Below are positions 1 to 7,454 of a DNA stretch of 13,319 bases, in pieces (within the stretch, counting starts at the first letter, position 1; every line of letters starts with the position of its first letter). The DNA comes from Bacteroidales bacterium (lineage in GTDB: Bacteria > Bacteroidota > Bacteroidia > Bacteroidales > WCHB1-69): positions 1 to 13,319 of the forward strand of contig JAIROC010000344.1 in NCBI GenBank assembly GCA_031257735.1, written 5' to 3'. The notes under the pieces are model-generated. The model made no database searches. It was given only the letters and a program-made list of their open reading frames with translations, and was not told where the DNA came from. The translations under genes and the position numbers were made by a program.

Positions 1-126
1 TCGAATTGTTCCATTCTCCTCGCGGTGAACGGATGATTTCGGTCGAATTGTTCCATTCTCCTCGCGGGGAACGGATGGTTTCGGTCGAATTGTTCCATTC
101 TCCTCGCGGTGAACGGATGATTTCGG
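1..126. repeat. 42-bp tandem repeat, 3.3 copies
   Basis: Full units lie at 1-42, 43-84 and 85-126, and a fourth copy breaks off after about 16 bases (127-142). The copies are identical except for two substitutions in unit 2 (T to G at 68, A to G at 78). The period is a multiple of three, so any frame lacking a stop in one unit stays open through the array. The near identity points to recent expansion or ongoing homogenisation. The array continues past the left edge, so the true copy number is unknown. Confidence 0.95.
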
Positions 127-140
127 TCGAATTGTTCCAT
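1..140 (-). CDS. Repeat peptide (MEQFDRNHPFTARR)n, partial at window edge
   Basis: I do not recognise a family for this open frame. It starts at ATG 138-140 and is still open at base 1, giving 46 codons made entirely of the 14-residue unit MEQFDRNHPF(T/P)ARR. The unit is basic and ends in a dibasic RR. The start is supported by AGGAGG at 149-154 with 8 nt spacing, an in-frame stop upstream (180-182) with no other ATG between, and a promoter-like pair at 307-335. The two differences between units give one silent change (AAT to AAC) and one Thr to Pro change in this frame. The plus strand is also open across the repeat, so openness alone proves little; the start signals favour the minus strand. 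It could be a repetitive small protein, a multi-unit peptide precursor, or a minisatellite that is open by chance. Confidence 0.5.
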   Translation of the reverse strand, partial: MEQFDRNHPFTARRMEQFDRNHPFPARRMEQFDRNHPFTARRMEQF

Positions 141-148
141 TCGCACTT

Positions 149-154
149 CCTCCT
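149..154 (-). promoter_or_regulatory. Strong Shine-Dalgarno site AGGAGG before the repeat peptide
   Basis: The minus strand reads AGGAGG, 8 nt before the ATG at 140. No other gene start examined here has such a match; most leaders are A-rich without a Shine-Dalgarno, as is usual in Bacteroidetes. It decides the start of the repeat frame. Confidence 0.6.
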
Positions 155-306
155 GAACAAAAAATTTCGATTTATTTTTCTATTATTTTGGAAAGATATG
201 TTTTCAATTAATTTATTCAGGTTTACCATTTTTCTCTGTAACTCATTCATACTGTATTTCTTTATCTACTTTATAAGTCATATAATTTCTCTAAAAAACT
301 GTTCTG

Positions 307-335
307 CAAATGTACTAATTTTTTTTTATATACAA
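307..335 (-). promoter_or_regulatory. Bacteroidetes-type promoter facing the left edge
   Basis: Read on the minus strand, TTG at 333-335 (a -33 element) is followed after 18 nt by TACATTTG at 307-314, matching the -7 consensus TAnnTTTG. Transcription would start near 300 and give a leader of about 160 nt before the repeat frame. The -33 element lies only 17 bp beyond the stop of the last TPR gene. I see no GC-rich terminator between them, only A/T runs, so read-through from the TPR operon is also possible. Confidence 0.55.
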
Positions 336-352
336 TGAAAAAAAATTTTTTT

Positions 353-1558
353 TTACGTATTCAAAATATCTTCTAATACAAAACCATTTTCTTCTAACCA
401 TCTTTTTTGACTTTTTTCCCCCAATTGAGCCGCGATTATGGAGAAGGCAACTTGTTGTTTTCTATCTTCCAAATCCCCAAAAGTTTTCGACAGGGTTACG
501 TAAGCCTCTGTATTTTTGTCATCTAATCCTATGGCGAAGTGGCAATATCGAATAGCTTCTTCATAGTTTTTTATTTTGTAGTACGTATTACCCAGACTAC
601 TGTAAATTGATGAATTATTAGGTTCAATTTCAGCGGCTTTTTCGTAATAATAAATTGCTTTCTGATAATCGCCTAAAGCATAATAAGAAAAAGCGATACT
701 CTTTACGGCTTGAATATTTTCAGGTTCGACGGCAATAACTTTTTCAAAATATCGAATAGCTTCTTCATCTTTTTTCATTGCCAAATAGGTAGCGCCCATA
801 GTGAGGGAAGCCAAAGTATAATTAGGGTTTAAGTCGAGGACTTTTTGAAAATAACGGAGCGCATCCTCAAAATTTCGGAGATCCATATAAGTAAAGCCCA
901 ATTCAAAGTTTGCCAAAAGATTTTCGGGGTCAAGATTAACTGCTTTTTTGTGATAACGGAGAGCTTCTTTATAATTTTCCAGCAAACGGTATATATTTCC
1001 TAACAAATAGGTTGCTTCCACATCGTCAGGTTTTATTTTCAGAGATTTTTCAAGGCATTGGATTGCCTCCTCATCTTCTTCTATGTCACTGTATGCTAAT
1101 CCGAGTTTATTTATCAATGTTATATTTTCAGGGGCAAGTTCGACAGCTTTTTTGAAGTAACGAACAGCGTCCCTGTATCTTCCTTCTACTTGGGAAAGGT
1201 TTCCCATTGTTTCCCATACTTCCACTATTTTCGGATTGAGTTTTACTGTTTTTCCATAATAATGCATAGCTGTTCGATGGTCTTTCGACAGAAGATATAC
1301 CTCGCCTATGGCATAATAAATGGCAGCATTATTAGGCTCTAATTTTGCCGCTTTCTGATAGAAATTAATAGCGGCGCGAAAATTTCCCAAAAAAGTATAG
1401 GCAATTCCAATGTCTACATAGGGGGTTACATATTTTGGAAGAACAGCTATAATTTTCTGAAAACACGCAATTGCATATTCATATTGTTTCTGTTCAATGG
1501 CGTTTTGACCCTCTTTTAACTGTTGCAGTATTATTTCCGCCTGTTCTTTTTTATCCAT
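353..1558 (-). CDS. TPR-repeat protein, fourth gene of a TPR paralogue operon
   Basis: The 401-residue product has no signal peptide or membrane segment and should be cytoplasmic. From about residue 12 to 385 it is built of eleven 34-residue tetratricopeptide repeats, each with the pattern LG..Y....Y..AI.Y(F/Y)(Q/E)KA...P.N. TPR proteins fold as superhelical scaffolds that bind peptides or partner proteins; no enzymatic domain is visible, and the ligand cannot be predicted. The last repeat carries an AAQLG motif resembling Sel1-type repeats. This copy is the most diverged of the four: its tail (ENGFVLEDILNT) lacks the N-x-T-W ending of the others. It follows the upstream paralogue after 22 bp, and its leader is A-rich without a Shine-Dalgarno. 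Confidence 0.93.
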   Translation of the reverse strand: MDKKEQAEIILQQLKEGQNAIEQKQYEYAIACFQKIIAVLPKYVTPYVDIGIAYTFLGNFRAAINFYQKAAKLEPNNAAIYYAIGEVYLLSKDHRTAMHYYGKTVKLNPKIVEVWETMGNLSQVEGRYRDAVRYFKKAVELAPENITLINKLGLAYSDIEEDEEAIQCLEKSLKIKPDDVEATYLLGNIYRLLENYKEALRYHKKAVNLDPENLLANFELGFTYMDLRNFEDALRYFQKVLDLNPNYTLASLTMGATYLAMKKDEEAIRYFEKVIAVEPENIQAVKSIAFSYYALGDYQKAIYYYEKAAEIEPNNSSIYSSLGNTYYKIKNYEEAIRYCHFAIGLDDKNTEAYVTLSKTFGDLEDRKQQVAFSIIAAQLGEKSQKRWLEENGFVLEDILNT

Positions 1559-1580
1559 GTTTTATCTTTTTTATTTGTTT

Positions 1581-2780
1581 TTACCAGGTCTGATTATGCT
1601 CAAACATCCATTTACGCGCCTCTTCATTACCGAGTTGCGCCGCTTTTCTATAACAGTTAATTTCTTCTTCTTCATTACCTGTTTTACCGTATACTTCCCC
1701 CAGATTATAGTATGCTGTTGTATCCTCTTTGAGCTCAATGACCGCTTTTAAACATTGAATAGCTTTTTTATAGTCTTTTAATGCGTAGTAAGCAGACCCC
1801 AAGTTACTGTATGCCATGGGAAGCTTAGGGTCAAGCTCAATGGCTTTTGTGCAACATGAAATAGTTTGATCATAATCAGATAAATAAAAATAGGCATATC
1901 CCAAATTACAATAGGCAGAAACATCATTAGGGTCAATGTCAATAATTTTTTTGAAGTAAGGTATAGCTTCATGGTATTTTTCAAGATTGATATAGAACGT
2001 TCCTGTATTGAAAAGCGCCCGTATAAAATTGGGGTCAATGTCGAGCGCTTTTTGGGAAGCGGAAATTGCCTCATCGAAACGCTTTATTTCAGAATAGAGC
2101 ATTCCCAATTCAAAGTATGTTATAGAATTTTTTGGGTCAATATAGAGCGCTTTTTTGTAACATCGAATAGCTTCTTCGTAATTCTTTAACAAAAAATATG
2201 TTTTTCCTAAAAACTGTAGTGTGCTTATATTTTCAGGGGCACGCTTTCTAGCTTTTTGAAAGCATAGCATAGCATCCTCATAGTTTTCTAATTCGGCGTA
2301 AATTAGACCTAAATTATTAAGCAGGGGTACATTAGTGGGGTCAAGTTCTACAGCTTTTTTGAAGTATCGAATGGCATCCTGTTTTTTTTCTTCTTTTCGG
2401 GCAATATGTCCCAAGCAGCTCCATGTTTCAGACATTTCCGGATTGAGTTCTATTGATTTTCGATAATAACGAGATGCTACCTCATAGTCTTCCAATGAGG
2501 AATAAGTATTTCCCAAGGCAAGATATATCATGGGATCATCAGGATCCAACTCTATTGCCTTTTGATAATGCTTAATGGAGGCAGGATATTTTCCCAAATA
2601 AGCATAAGCAAATCCAACATAAAGATGGATTTTCTGCAAAGTTGGAGCAAGTTCTATGACTGCCTGACCATGCTCAATAACAAGTTCATACTGTTCATTT
2701 TGAAAGGCGTCAAGACATTTTTTTAAAAGTTGTTTTACTTTTTTTTCTACTTCTTTATTCATTTCTTCTTCGTTCATCAT
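1581..2780 (-). CDS. TPR-repeat protein, third gene of the TPR paralogue operon
   Basis: The 399-residue product is again almost entirely TPR: about eleven units follow a charged, Glu/Lys-rich N-terminus (roughly residues 1-20). It aligns unit for unit with its neighbours. Unit 5 has a basic second helix (CFQKARKRAP), and unit 6 begins ALYIDPKNSITYFELG, very like the matching units of the other copies. The last unit has KAAQLGNEEA and the protein ends HNQTW. Two consecutive ATGs (2778-2780 and 2775-2777) could both serve as start; neither has a Shine-Dalgarno. The gap to the preceding gene is 14 bp, which supports one transcript. It is a likely cytoplasmic interaction scaffold, partner unknown. 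Confidence 0.93.
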   Translation of the reverse strand: MMNEEEMNKEVEKKVKQLLKKCLDAFQNEQYELVIEHGQAVIELAPTLQKIHLYVGFAYAYLGKYPASIKHYQKAIELDPDDPMIYLALGNTYSSLEDYEVASRYYRKSIELNPEMSETWSCLGHIARKEEKKQDAIRYFKKAVELDPTNVPLLNNLGLIYAELENYEDAMLCFQKARKRAPENISTLQFLGKTYFLLKNYEEAIRCYKKALYIDPKNSITYFELGMLYSEIKRFDEAISASQKALDIDPNFIRALFNTGTFYINLEKYHEAIPYFKKIIDIDPNDVSAYCNLGYAYFYLSDYDQTISCCTKAIELDPKLPMAYSNLGSAYYALKDYKKAIQCLKAVIELKEDTTAYYNLGEVYGKTGNEEEEINCYRKAAQLGNEEARKWMFEHNQTW

Positions 2781-2794
2781 CTTGTTTTATTTCT

Positions 2795-4003
2795 TTATTC
2801 ATTTATATTCTTTACATTATCATTCCATGTAATATTTTCTTCTGTCAGCCATTGTTGGGCATCTTCATCCCCTAATTGAGCGGCTTTTTTATAATAGTAT
2901 ATTCGTTTTTCTTCATTATTTAAGTCGCCATAGACATTGCCTATGTTAGTGTATGTTTTTGGATTTTTTTCAATATCAATAGAAATTTGAAAATATTGCA
3001 GCGCTTTCTCATAGTCTTCCATGTGAGCGTAAATAATGCCTATATTATTGTATGCGTCTGCCTCTTGAGGCATAAAGTCAAAGATTACTTGATAATATTT
3101 CAGCGCGTTATCATAGTCTTCCAAATAGAAATAAGCGCCTCCTAAGTTATAATATGCAACGGTATATTCGGGGTCAATGGCAATAACTTTTTTAAAGTAT
3201 GTAATCGCTTCCTGATATTTTTTCCAACGATAGTAGACAATTCCTATATTGTGAATCACCACTATTTCCTTGTCGTTTATGTCAAGGGCTTGTTGAAAGC
3301 AGGAAAGGGCTTTATCTAAATTTTCCAATTCAGTGTAGACCATTCCCATTTCAATATATATCAACTGCTCTTGGGGGTTTACATAGAGCGCTTTTTTGCA
3401 ATATCGAATAGCTTCCTCGTAATCCTTTAGTAGACGGTAAGTTTCTGATATTAGCAGTAATGTTGGTATATGTTTAGGATCGCTTCTTCTGGATTTTTGA
3501 AAGCAACGAATAGCTTCCTGATAGTCTTTTTGGTTAAAGTGTACCAATCCTAAATCATTGTATATTTTTTTACGGGTAGGGTCAATTTCTATTACTTTTT
3601 TGAAGTACTGAATGGCTTCCTGATATTTTTTTTCTCTTTGGGAGATATTTCCCAGCTGATACCAACCATCAGGATCATTCGGATTAAGTTCTATTGCTTT
3701 TCGATAATAACGTCCTGCTGTCTGATAATCTTCCGTACCAAAATAAATTCCTCCCATGTAAGAATATGCCAAATCGATATTGGGGTCTAATTCTATTGTT
3801 TTCTGAAAAAAATTAATGGCGGCGCGGTAATTCTTTAAACCACAATAGGCAACTCCATTATATAAATAGAGTGGCGCAACTGTTGGATAGTCTTTTATAT
3901 ATATTTGCAAATGCTCAATTGCATCTTCAAACATACCTCCTTTAATATAATCCCTCGCATCCTTAAGACATTCTGCCAATTCTTTTTTAACTTCCTCTTC
4001 CAT
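2795..4003 (-). CDS. TPR-repeat protein, second gene of the TPR paralogue operon
   Basis: The 402-residue product holds about eleven TPR units with typical signatures such as AAINFFQKTIELDPN and EAIRYCKKALYVNPQ. No signal peptide, transmembrane segment or extra domain is visible. Unit 5 has the basic helix (CFQKSRRSDPKH) seen at the same place in the paralogues. The last unit reads KKAAQLGDEDAQQWL, a Sel1-like capping motif. The C-terminus continues nine residues past the shared NITW ending (NDNVKNINE). It begins 21 bp after the stop of the first gene, with an A-rich leader and no Shine-Dalgarno. The family assignment is firm; the biological role is unknown. Confidence 0.93.
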   Translation of the reverse strand: MEEEVKKELAECLKDARDYIKGGMFEDAIEHLQIYIKDYPTVAPLYLYNGVAYCGLKNYRAAINFFQKTIELDPNIDLAYSYMGGIYFGTEDYQTAGRYYRKAIELNPNDPDGWYQLGNISQREKKYQEAIQYFKKVIEIDPTRKKIYNDLGLVHFNQKDYQEAIRCFQKSRRSDPKHIPTLLLISETYRLLKDYEEAIRYCKKALYVNPQEQLIYIEMGMVYTELENLDKALSCFQQALDINDKEIVVIHNIGIVYYRWKKYQEAITYFKKVIAIDPEYTVAYYNLGGAYFYLEDYDNALKYYQVIFDFMPQEADAYNNIGIIYAHMEDYEKALQYFQISIDIEKNPKTYTNIGNVYGDLNNEEKRIYYYKKAAQLGDEDAQQWLTEENITWNDNVKNINE

Positions 4004-4024
4004 ATTTTTATTTGTTGATTTAGA

Positions 4025-5251
4025 TTACCATGTATAATTATATTTTGTTAGCCATTCTTGCGCTTCTTTATCCCCTTGTTGAGCGGCTTTTTTATAATAG
4101 CTAATTTCTTTTCCCTTATTACCTAATGCTCCATGTACTTTAGCCAGCGTATAGTAGGCTGATGGATTATTGCCGTTGAAATTAATGGAAATTTGAAGAT
4201 ATTGAATAGCTTTGTCATATTTTTTTATCTTGTAATAAGCGCTTCCCAGATGATTGTATGACTTTATGTCATTAGGGTCAGCGTCAATCGCTTTTTTGAG
4301 GTATTTAATAGCTTCCTGATAATTTTCCAAATGAAAATAGGTAAGACCAAAATTATGAAGAACTAATATATTTTCAGGGTCAATGTCGAGAGTTCTTTCA
4401 AAATAGGGAATCGCTTCCTGATATCTACTGCAGATGAAATAGACATTTCCGATAATGGAAATTGCCTCCAGATAATCAGGTTTAATGTCAATAGCTTTTT
4501 GAAAATAGGAAATTGCCTTATCAAGAAGTCGAATGGAAAGATAGACAGTAGCCAAATCAAAGTATGTTATATGATCTTTCGGGTCAATGTAGAGCGCTCT
4601 GTGGTAATATCGCATAGCTCTAAAATATTTCTTTCGATGACGGTAAGCATTTCCCAAGTGATAAAATGTTTTTGCATTTTTAGGGTTAATTTTTTTACAT
4701 TTTTTAAAGCATTTGATACCTTCTTTATAGTCTCCTGTTTCGCAGTATACTATTCCCAAGTTATTGATTGCTTTTTCATTTGTAGGGTCAAGTTCTATTG
4801 CTTTTGTGAAGTATTTAAAAGCTTCCTGATATTTTTTTTCTCTTAGGGCGATATGTCCCCTATTATTCCATATTCCGGGCTGATTTTCATTAAGTTTTAT
4901 TGCTTTTTGATAATAACGTTCTGCTGTCCGATAGTCTTCCAAAGCAGCATAAACCTCTCCTATGCAAATATACGGAAGTTCGTTATTAGGGTCTATTTCT
5001 ATTGACTTCTGAAAATAATTAATAGCGGCGCGATAATTTTCTAAACTTGAATAGGCAATACCAATATATAAATAAGCCGTTCCTGTATATCCCGGAAAAA
5101 TATTCATAGCTTTTTGAAAATACTCAATCGCATATTCAAACTGATTTTCTTTAAGCGCTGCACGCGCAATATTTACATACTTTGAAAATTCTTCTTTAAT
5201 TTCTCCTTCAGGTTCTGCGGTATGTTTTTCTTTAAATTCTCTTTTTGTCAT
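4025..5251 (-). CDS. TPR-repeat protein, first gene of the TPR paralogue operon
   Basis: The 408-residue product has a lysine/glutamate-rich N-terminus (about residues 1-22), then eleven TPR units of 34 residues. Examples are AAINYFQKSIEIDPNN in unit 2 and EAIKYLKKAIDADPND in unit 9. It lacks a signal peptide and membrane segments. The final unit has KKAAQQGDKEAQEWL and the protein ends YNYTW, matching the tail of two paralogues. As the promoter-proximal gene it lies about 110 nt from a promoter-like octamer at 5367-5374. A weak GGGAAG lies 3 nt before the ATG. Whole-protein colinearity with the next three genes indicates tandem gene duplication rather than repeat expansion within one gene. 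Function beyond protein binding cannot be inferred. Confidence 0.93.
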   Translation of the reverse strand: MTKREFKEKHTAEPEGEIKEEFSKYVNIARAALKENQFEYAIEYFQKAMNIFPGYTGTAYLYIGIAYSSLENYRAAINYFQKSIEIDPNNELPYICIGEVYAALEDYRTAERYYQKAIKLNENQPGIWNNRGHIALREKKYQEAFKYFTKAIELDPTNEKAINNLGIVYCETGDYKEGIKCFKKCKKINPKNAKTFYHLGNAYRHRKKYFRAMRYYHRALYIDPKDHITYFDLATVYLSIRLLDKAISYFQKAIDIKPDYLEAISIIGNVYFICSRYQEAIPYFERTLDIDPENILVLHNFGLTYFHLENYQEAIKYLKKAIDADPNDIKSYNHLGSAYYKIKKYDKAIQYLQISINFNGNNPSAYYTLAKVHGALGNKGKEISYYKKAAQQGDKEAQEWLTKYNYTW

Positions 5252-5366
5252 GTTCTTCCCTGTTTTTTTTTCGTCTATCTGAAATCATGCGACACATGTA
5301 ACATGTTTATATTGTTACTATTTACACATTATTATCAGCATGAATACTTTCTATGAAATCGTTTTG

Positions 5367-5374
5367 CAAATGTA
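5367..5374 (-). promoter_or_regulatory. Probable -7 promoter element of the TPR operon
   Basis: The minus strand reads TACATTTG, a TAnnTTTG match, about 115 nt before the first TPR start codon. No TTG or TTTG is present at the usual -33 distance; the region there is A/T homopolymer, so only half of the promoter is supported. The surrounding 17 bases (5361-5377) match 301-317 with one difference. The rest of 5252-5445 shows no gene. Confidence 0.4.
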
Positions 5375-5445
5375 CTATTTTTTTGGTTAAAAATTTTTTT
5401 TGAGGAGTTATTATTTTTTTGTTGATTTTTCACCTCTCAATAGAT

Positions 5446-5855
5446 AGAGTCTGTCTATAAAGTATTTTCGCAACAATCAATGCCGTCATTGGTGGACTAC
5501 ACGGCATCATTGCGGACTTGAGCTGCAATGATGTTATTGTCCGTAGGGCAAGCATATCAATAGAAAACAGCTTCGTCCCTTCCCCGCAACCCCGTTGAGG
5601 TTGCACACCTACGGCGTTCGTGGACAGATGGGAAATGCTGCTCTTACGGGTTATAATTAAATTGAATAATGTGAAACCTCTACGAGGTTTTGGTCTGGGG
5701 GGGCTATATTTTCTATTGATATGTTTTCCCTACGGGAAAAAAATCTCGCTCGGTCTAGTCTCCAGACTATGCTTGCTGTTTATGTCTTTTGAGATAGCTC
5801 CATTTGAAAATGACGAACATTATCCAAGAATATGCCGACATTATAGACAGACACT
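5446..5855. mobile_element. MITE-like element A (410 bp) with inverted ends and nested insert
   Basis: The left end (5446-5463, AGAGTCTGTCTATAAAGT) and right end (5838-5855) are inverted repeats matching at 16 of 18 positions. A second copy with the same ends and homologous subterminal sequence lies at 11474-11626. Shared parts include a hairpin near the left end (here 5505-5513 with 5525-5533) and the block CATTATCCAAGAATA just inside the right end. No transposase frame exists, so it would need a transposase supplied elsewhere. No clear target duplication is visible. It fills most of the gap between the TPR operon and the LRR gene and may receive read-through from the latter. A 90-codon frame inside (5620-5892) is not credible as a gene. 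Confidence 0.75.
5541..5735. repeat. Nested hairpin-rich insert inside element A
   Basis: An inverted repeat of 27 bp bounds this segment: 5541-5567 pairs with 5709-5735 with two mismatches, around the core CATATCAATAGAAAA. Inside and at the edge lie short perfect hairpins with a TAC loop: AAACCTC-TAC-GAGGTTT at 5674-5690 and TTTTCCC-TAC-GGGAAAA at 5724-5740. A further palindrome, TAGTCTCCAGACTA, lies at 5756-5769. The segment is absent from the shorter copy B, so it looks like an insertion into A. The hairpins resemble interspersed repeats I associate with Bacteroidetes genomes, but that is from memory and unverified. Confidence 0.65.
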
Positions 5856-5871
5856 AAATAATCAGCGATAC

Positions 5872-7425
5872 CTATTTCACAATATTTCTTGATCTTATTA
5901 TTTTGCCGTTGTGAACGACCGATACTTTATACGTACCTTTTGCATAATTACTTATATCTACTATGGTTGAGCTATCTGTAGCTTCGATTTTTATCATTTC
6001 CTTACCGCTTGCATTATCAATCTGTACTGTATAATTTTTATTCAAATTGTCATACTCAACAATTACCCTGTCCGAATAATTGACTATGTTTACTGCTTCA
6101 CTTGTAAGGGTTGCGCCACTTCCATCACAATTCTTAATTATATTTTTGAAGTAACCACCCCAACATTTCGATTTTTTGTATTTTGACAAGCTGCCGCAAG
6201 GCACATATATAGATGTTTCTCTTGACACTTCACCGAAAACATCTTCTTCACAACGCGGAGGCAAAACAGCATCTATTGTTATGGAGATCAAACCTGTACA
6301 TTCTTCAAAAGCGCTATAGCTTATTAACGTAACCGTATGGGGAATGTTTAGGGATGTTAAACCGCTACAGCAGTAAAAAGCCTCATCTCCAATATAGGTA
6401 ACCGAATTAGGTATGCTTATGGAAGTTAAGCCTGTACAATCAGAAAAAGCAGAACTACCAATTGACGTAACCGTATTAGGAATATTTATGGAAGTTAAAC
6501 CCTTACAACCCGAAAAAACACCATCTATTGACGTAACGGAATTGGGAATACTTACTGACATTAAGTTTGTACAATTTTTAAAAGCGCCATAGTCTATTGA
6601 TATGACAGAATTGGGAATGTTTATTGATGTTATGCCTTTACAACCTGAAAAAGCAAACTTACCTATTGACATAATCGAATCTGGAATAATGTAATTACCT
6701 TTTTTACCTGCAGGATATTTCAGTAATATCGTTTGTGATTTGTTAAACAGTACACCGTCAATAGAATTGTAAGAGGGATTATTGGGATCAACATCTATTC
6801 CTGTCAAATTACTACAGCCACTAAAAGGGTTATCTCCAATTTCTGTAACCAAATGGGGAATAGTTATCGAAGATAAGCCTTTACAACCTGAAAAAGCAAA
6901 CTTATCTATTGAAGTAACTGAATCTGGAATAATGTAATTACCTCCTCTTCCTGCGGGATATTTCAGTAATACAGTTTGTGATTTATTAAACAGTACTCCA
7001 TCAATAGAACTGTAACGGGGATTACTTGCTTCAACATCTATTCTTATCAAATTGTTACAAGCGCTAAAAGCCTCATTCCTAATTTCTGTAACCGAATGTG
7101 GAATGTTTATTGATATTAAACCTGTACAATCCATAAAAGCGCTTTCTTCTATTGACGTAACCATATAAGTCTGATTTTGATAAATAACCAAAGCAGGTAT
7201 AAATACATCGCCTTTGTAATTATCATCATTATTATCATAGCGATAATATTTAGGATAAATATCATCATTATTTGTAACTGTCACTGTCAGCGGAATAGTT
7301 GTAGATGTTATCTCGTAGTAAATCATTACTCCATCCTTGTTTTCTACGGAGAAACTCTGTGCTGTTGCCTTGTTTGCAAAGCAAAGGAAAAATCCTGTGA
7401 TTGAGAAAAATAGTATTCGTTTCAT
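5872..7425 (-). CDS. Secreted BspA-like leucine-rich-repeat protein with probable T9SS sorting domain
   Basis: The 517-residue product has a signal peptide (cleavage likely A22/Q23), a short N-terminal region, then about ten LRR_5/BspA-type units from about residue 87 to 385, with the pattern I...AF..C..L.SI.IP.SV. Units 2 and 4 are extended by a segment containing SIDGVLFNKSQT and KYPAG. After a cysteine-containing cap (about 385-425), residues 440-517 form a beta-rich tail ending GTYKVSVVHNGKIIRSRNIVK-like, typical of T9SS type A sorting domains. BspA-like proteins are surface or secreted adhesins binding host or matrix proteins; the ligand here is unknown. It follows the lipoprotein gene by 29 bp and probably ends the operon. 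No Shine-Dalgarno is seen. The LRR call is firm, the sorting domain likely. Confidence 0.9.
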   Translation of the reverse strand: MKRILFFSITGFFLCFANKATAQSFSVENKDGVMIYYEITSTTIPLTVTVTNNDDIYPKYYRYDNNDDNYKGDVFIPALVIYQNQTYMVTSIEESAFMDCTGLISINIPHSVTEIRNEAFSACNNLIRIDVEASNPRYSSIDGVLFNKSQTVLLKYPAGRGGNYIIPDSVTSIDKFAFSGCKGLSSITIPHLVTEIGDNPFSGCSNLTGIDVDPNNPSYNSIDGVLFNKSQTILLKYPAGKKGNYIIPDSIMSIGKFAFSGCKGITSINIPNSVISIDYGAFKNCTNLMSVSIPNSVTSIDGVFSGCKGLTSINIPNTVTSIGSSAFSDCTGLTSISIPNSVTYIGDEAFYCCSGLTSLNIPHTVTLISYSAFEECTGLISITIDAVLPPRCEEDVFGEVSRETSIYVPCGSLSKYKKSKCWGGYFKNIIKNCDGSGATLTSEAVNIVNYSDRVIVEYDNLNKNYTVQIDNASGKEMIKIEATDSSTIVDISNYAKGTYKVSVVHNGKIIRSRNIVK

Positions 7426-7454
7426 TTTAGTTTATATTTTATTGTTATTATTAA

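Noticed and set aside
1..142. CRISPR array
   Set aside because: The 42-bp units are directly contiguous with no unique spacers between them.
6..338. Plus-strand frame of 110 codons over the 42-bp repeats (unit ELFHSPRGERMISV)
   Set aside because: It starts at TTG without a ribosome site, has no promoter, and turns into low-complexity Phe/Ile-rich sequence after the repeats. The minus strand has the better start signals. It is open mainly because the period is a multiple of three.
1557..4846. Several frames of 64-115 codons antisense or out of frame in the TPR genes
   Set aside because: They lie inside strong TPR coding regions and are low-complexity mirrors of the repeat codons.
353..5251. 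A single giant TPR gene broken by frameshifts
   Set aside because: Each unit has its own ATG, matching N-terminal region, matching C-terminal cap and stop, and a short non-coding gap. They are four complete genes.
5620..5892. Plus-strand frame of 90 codons
   Set aside because: It lies within the hairpin-rich insert and MITE end, resembles nothing known, and overlaps the end of the LRR gene.
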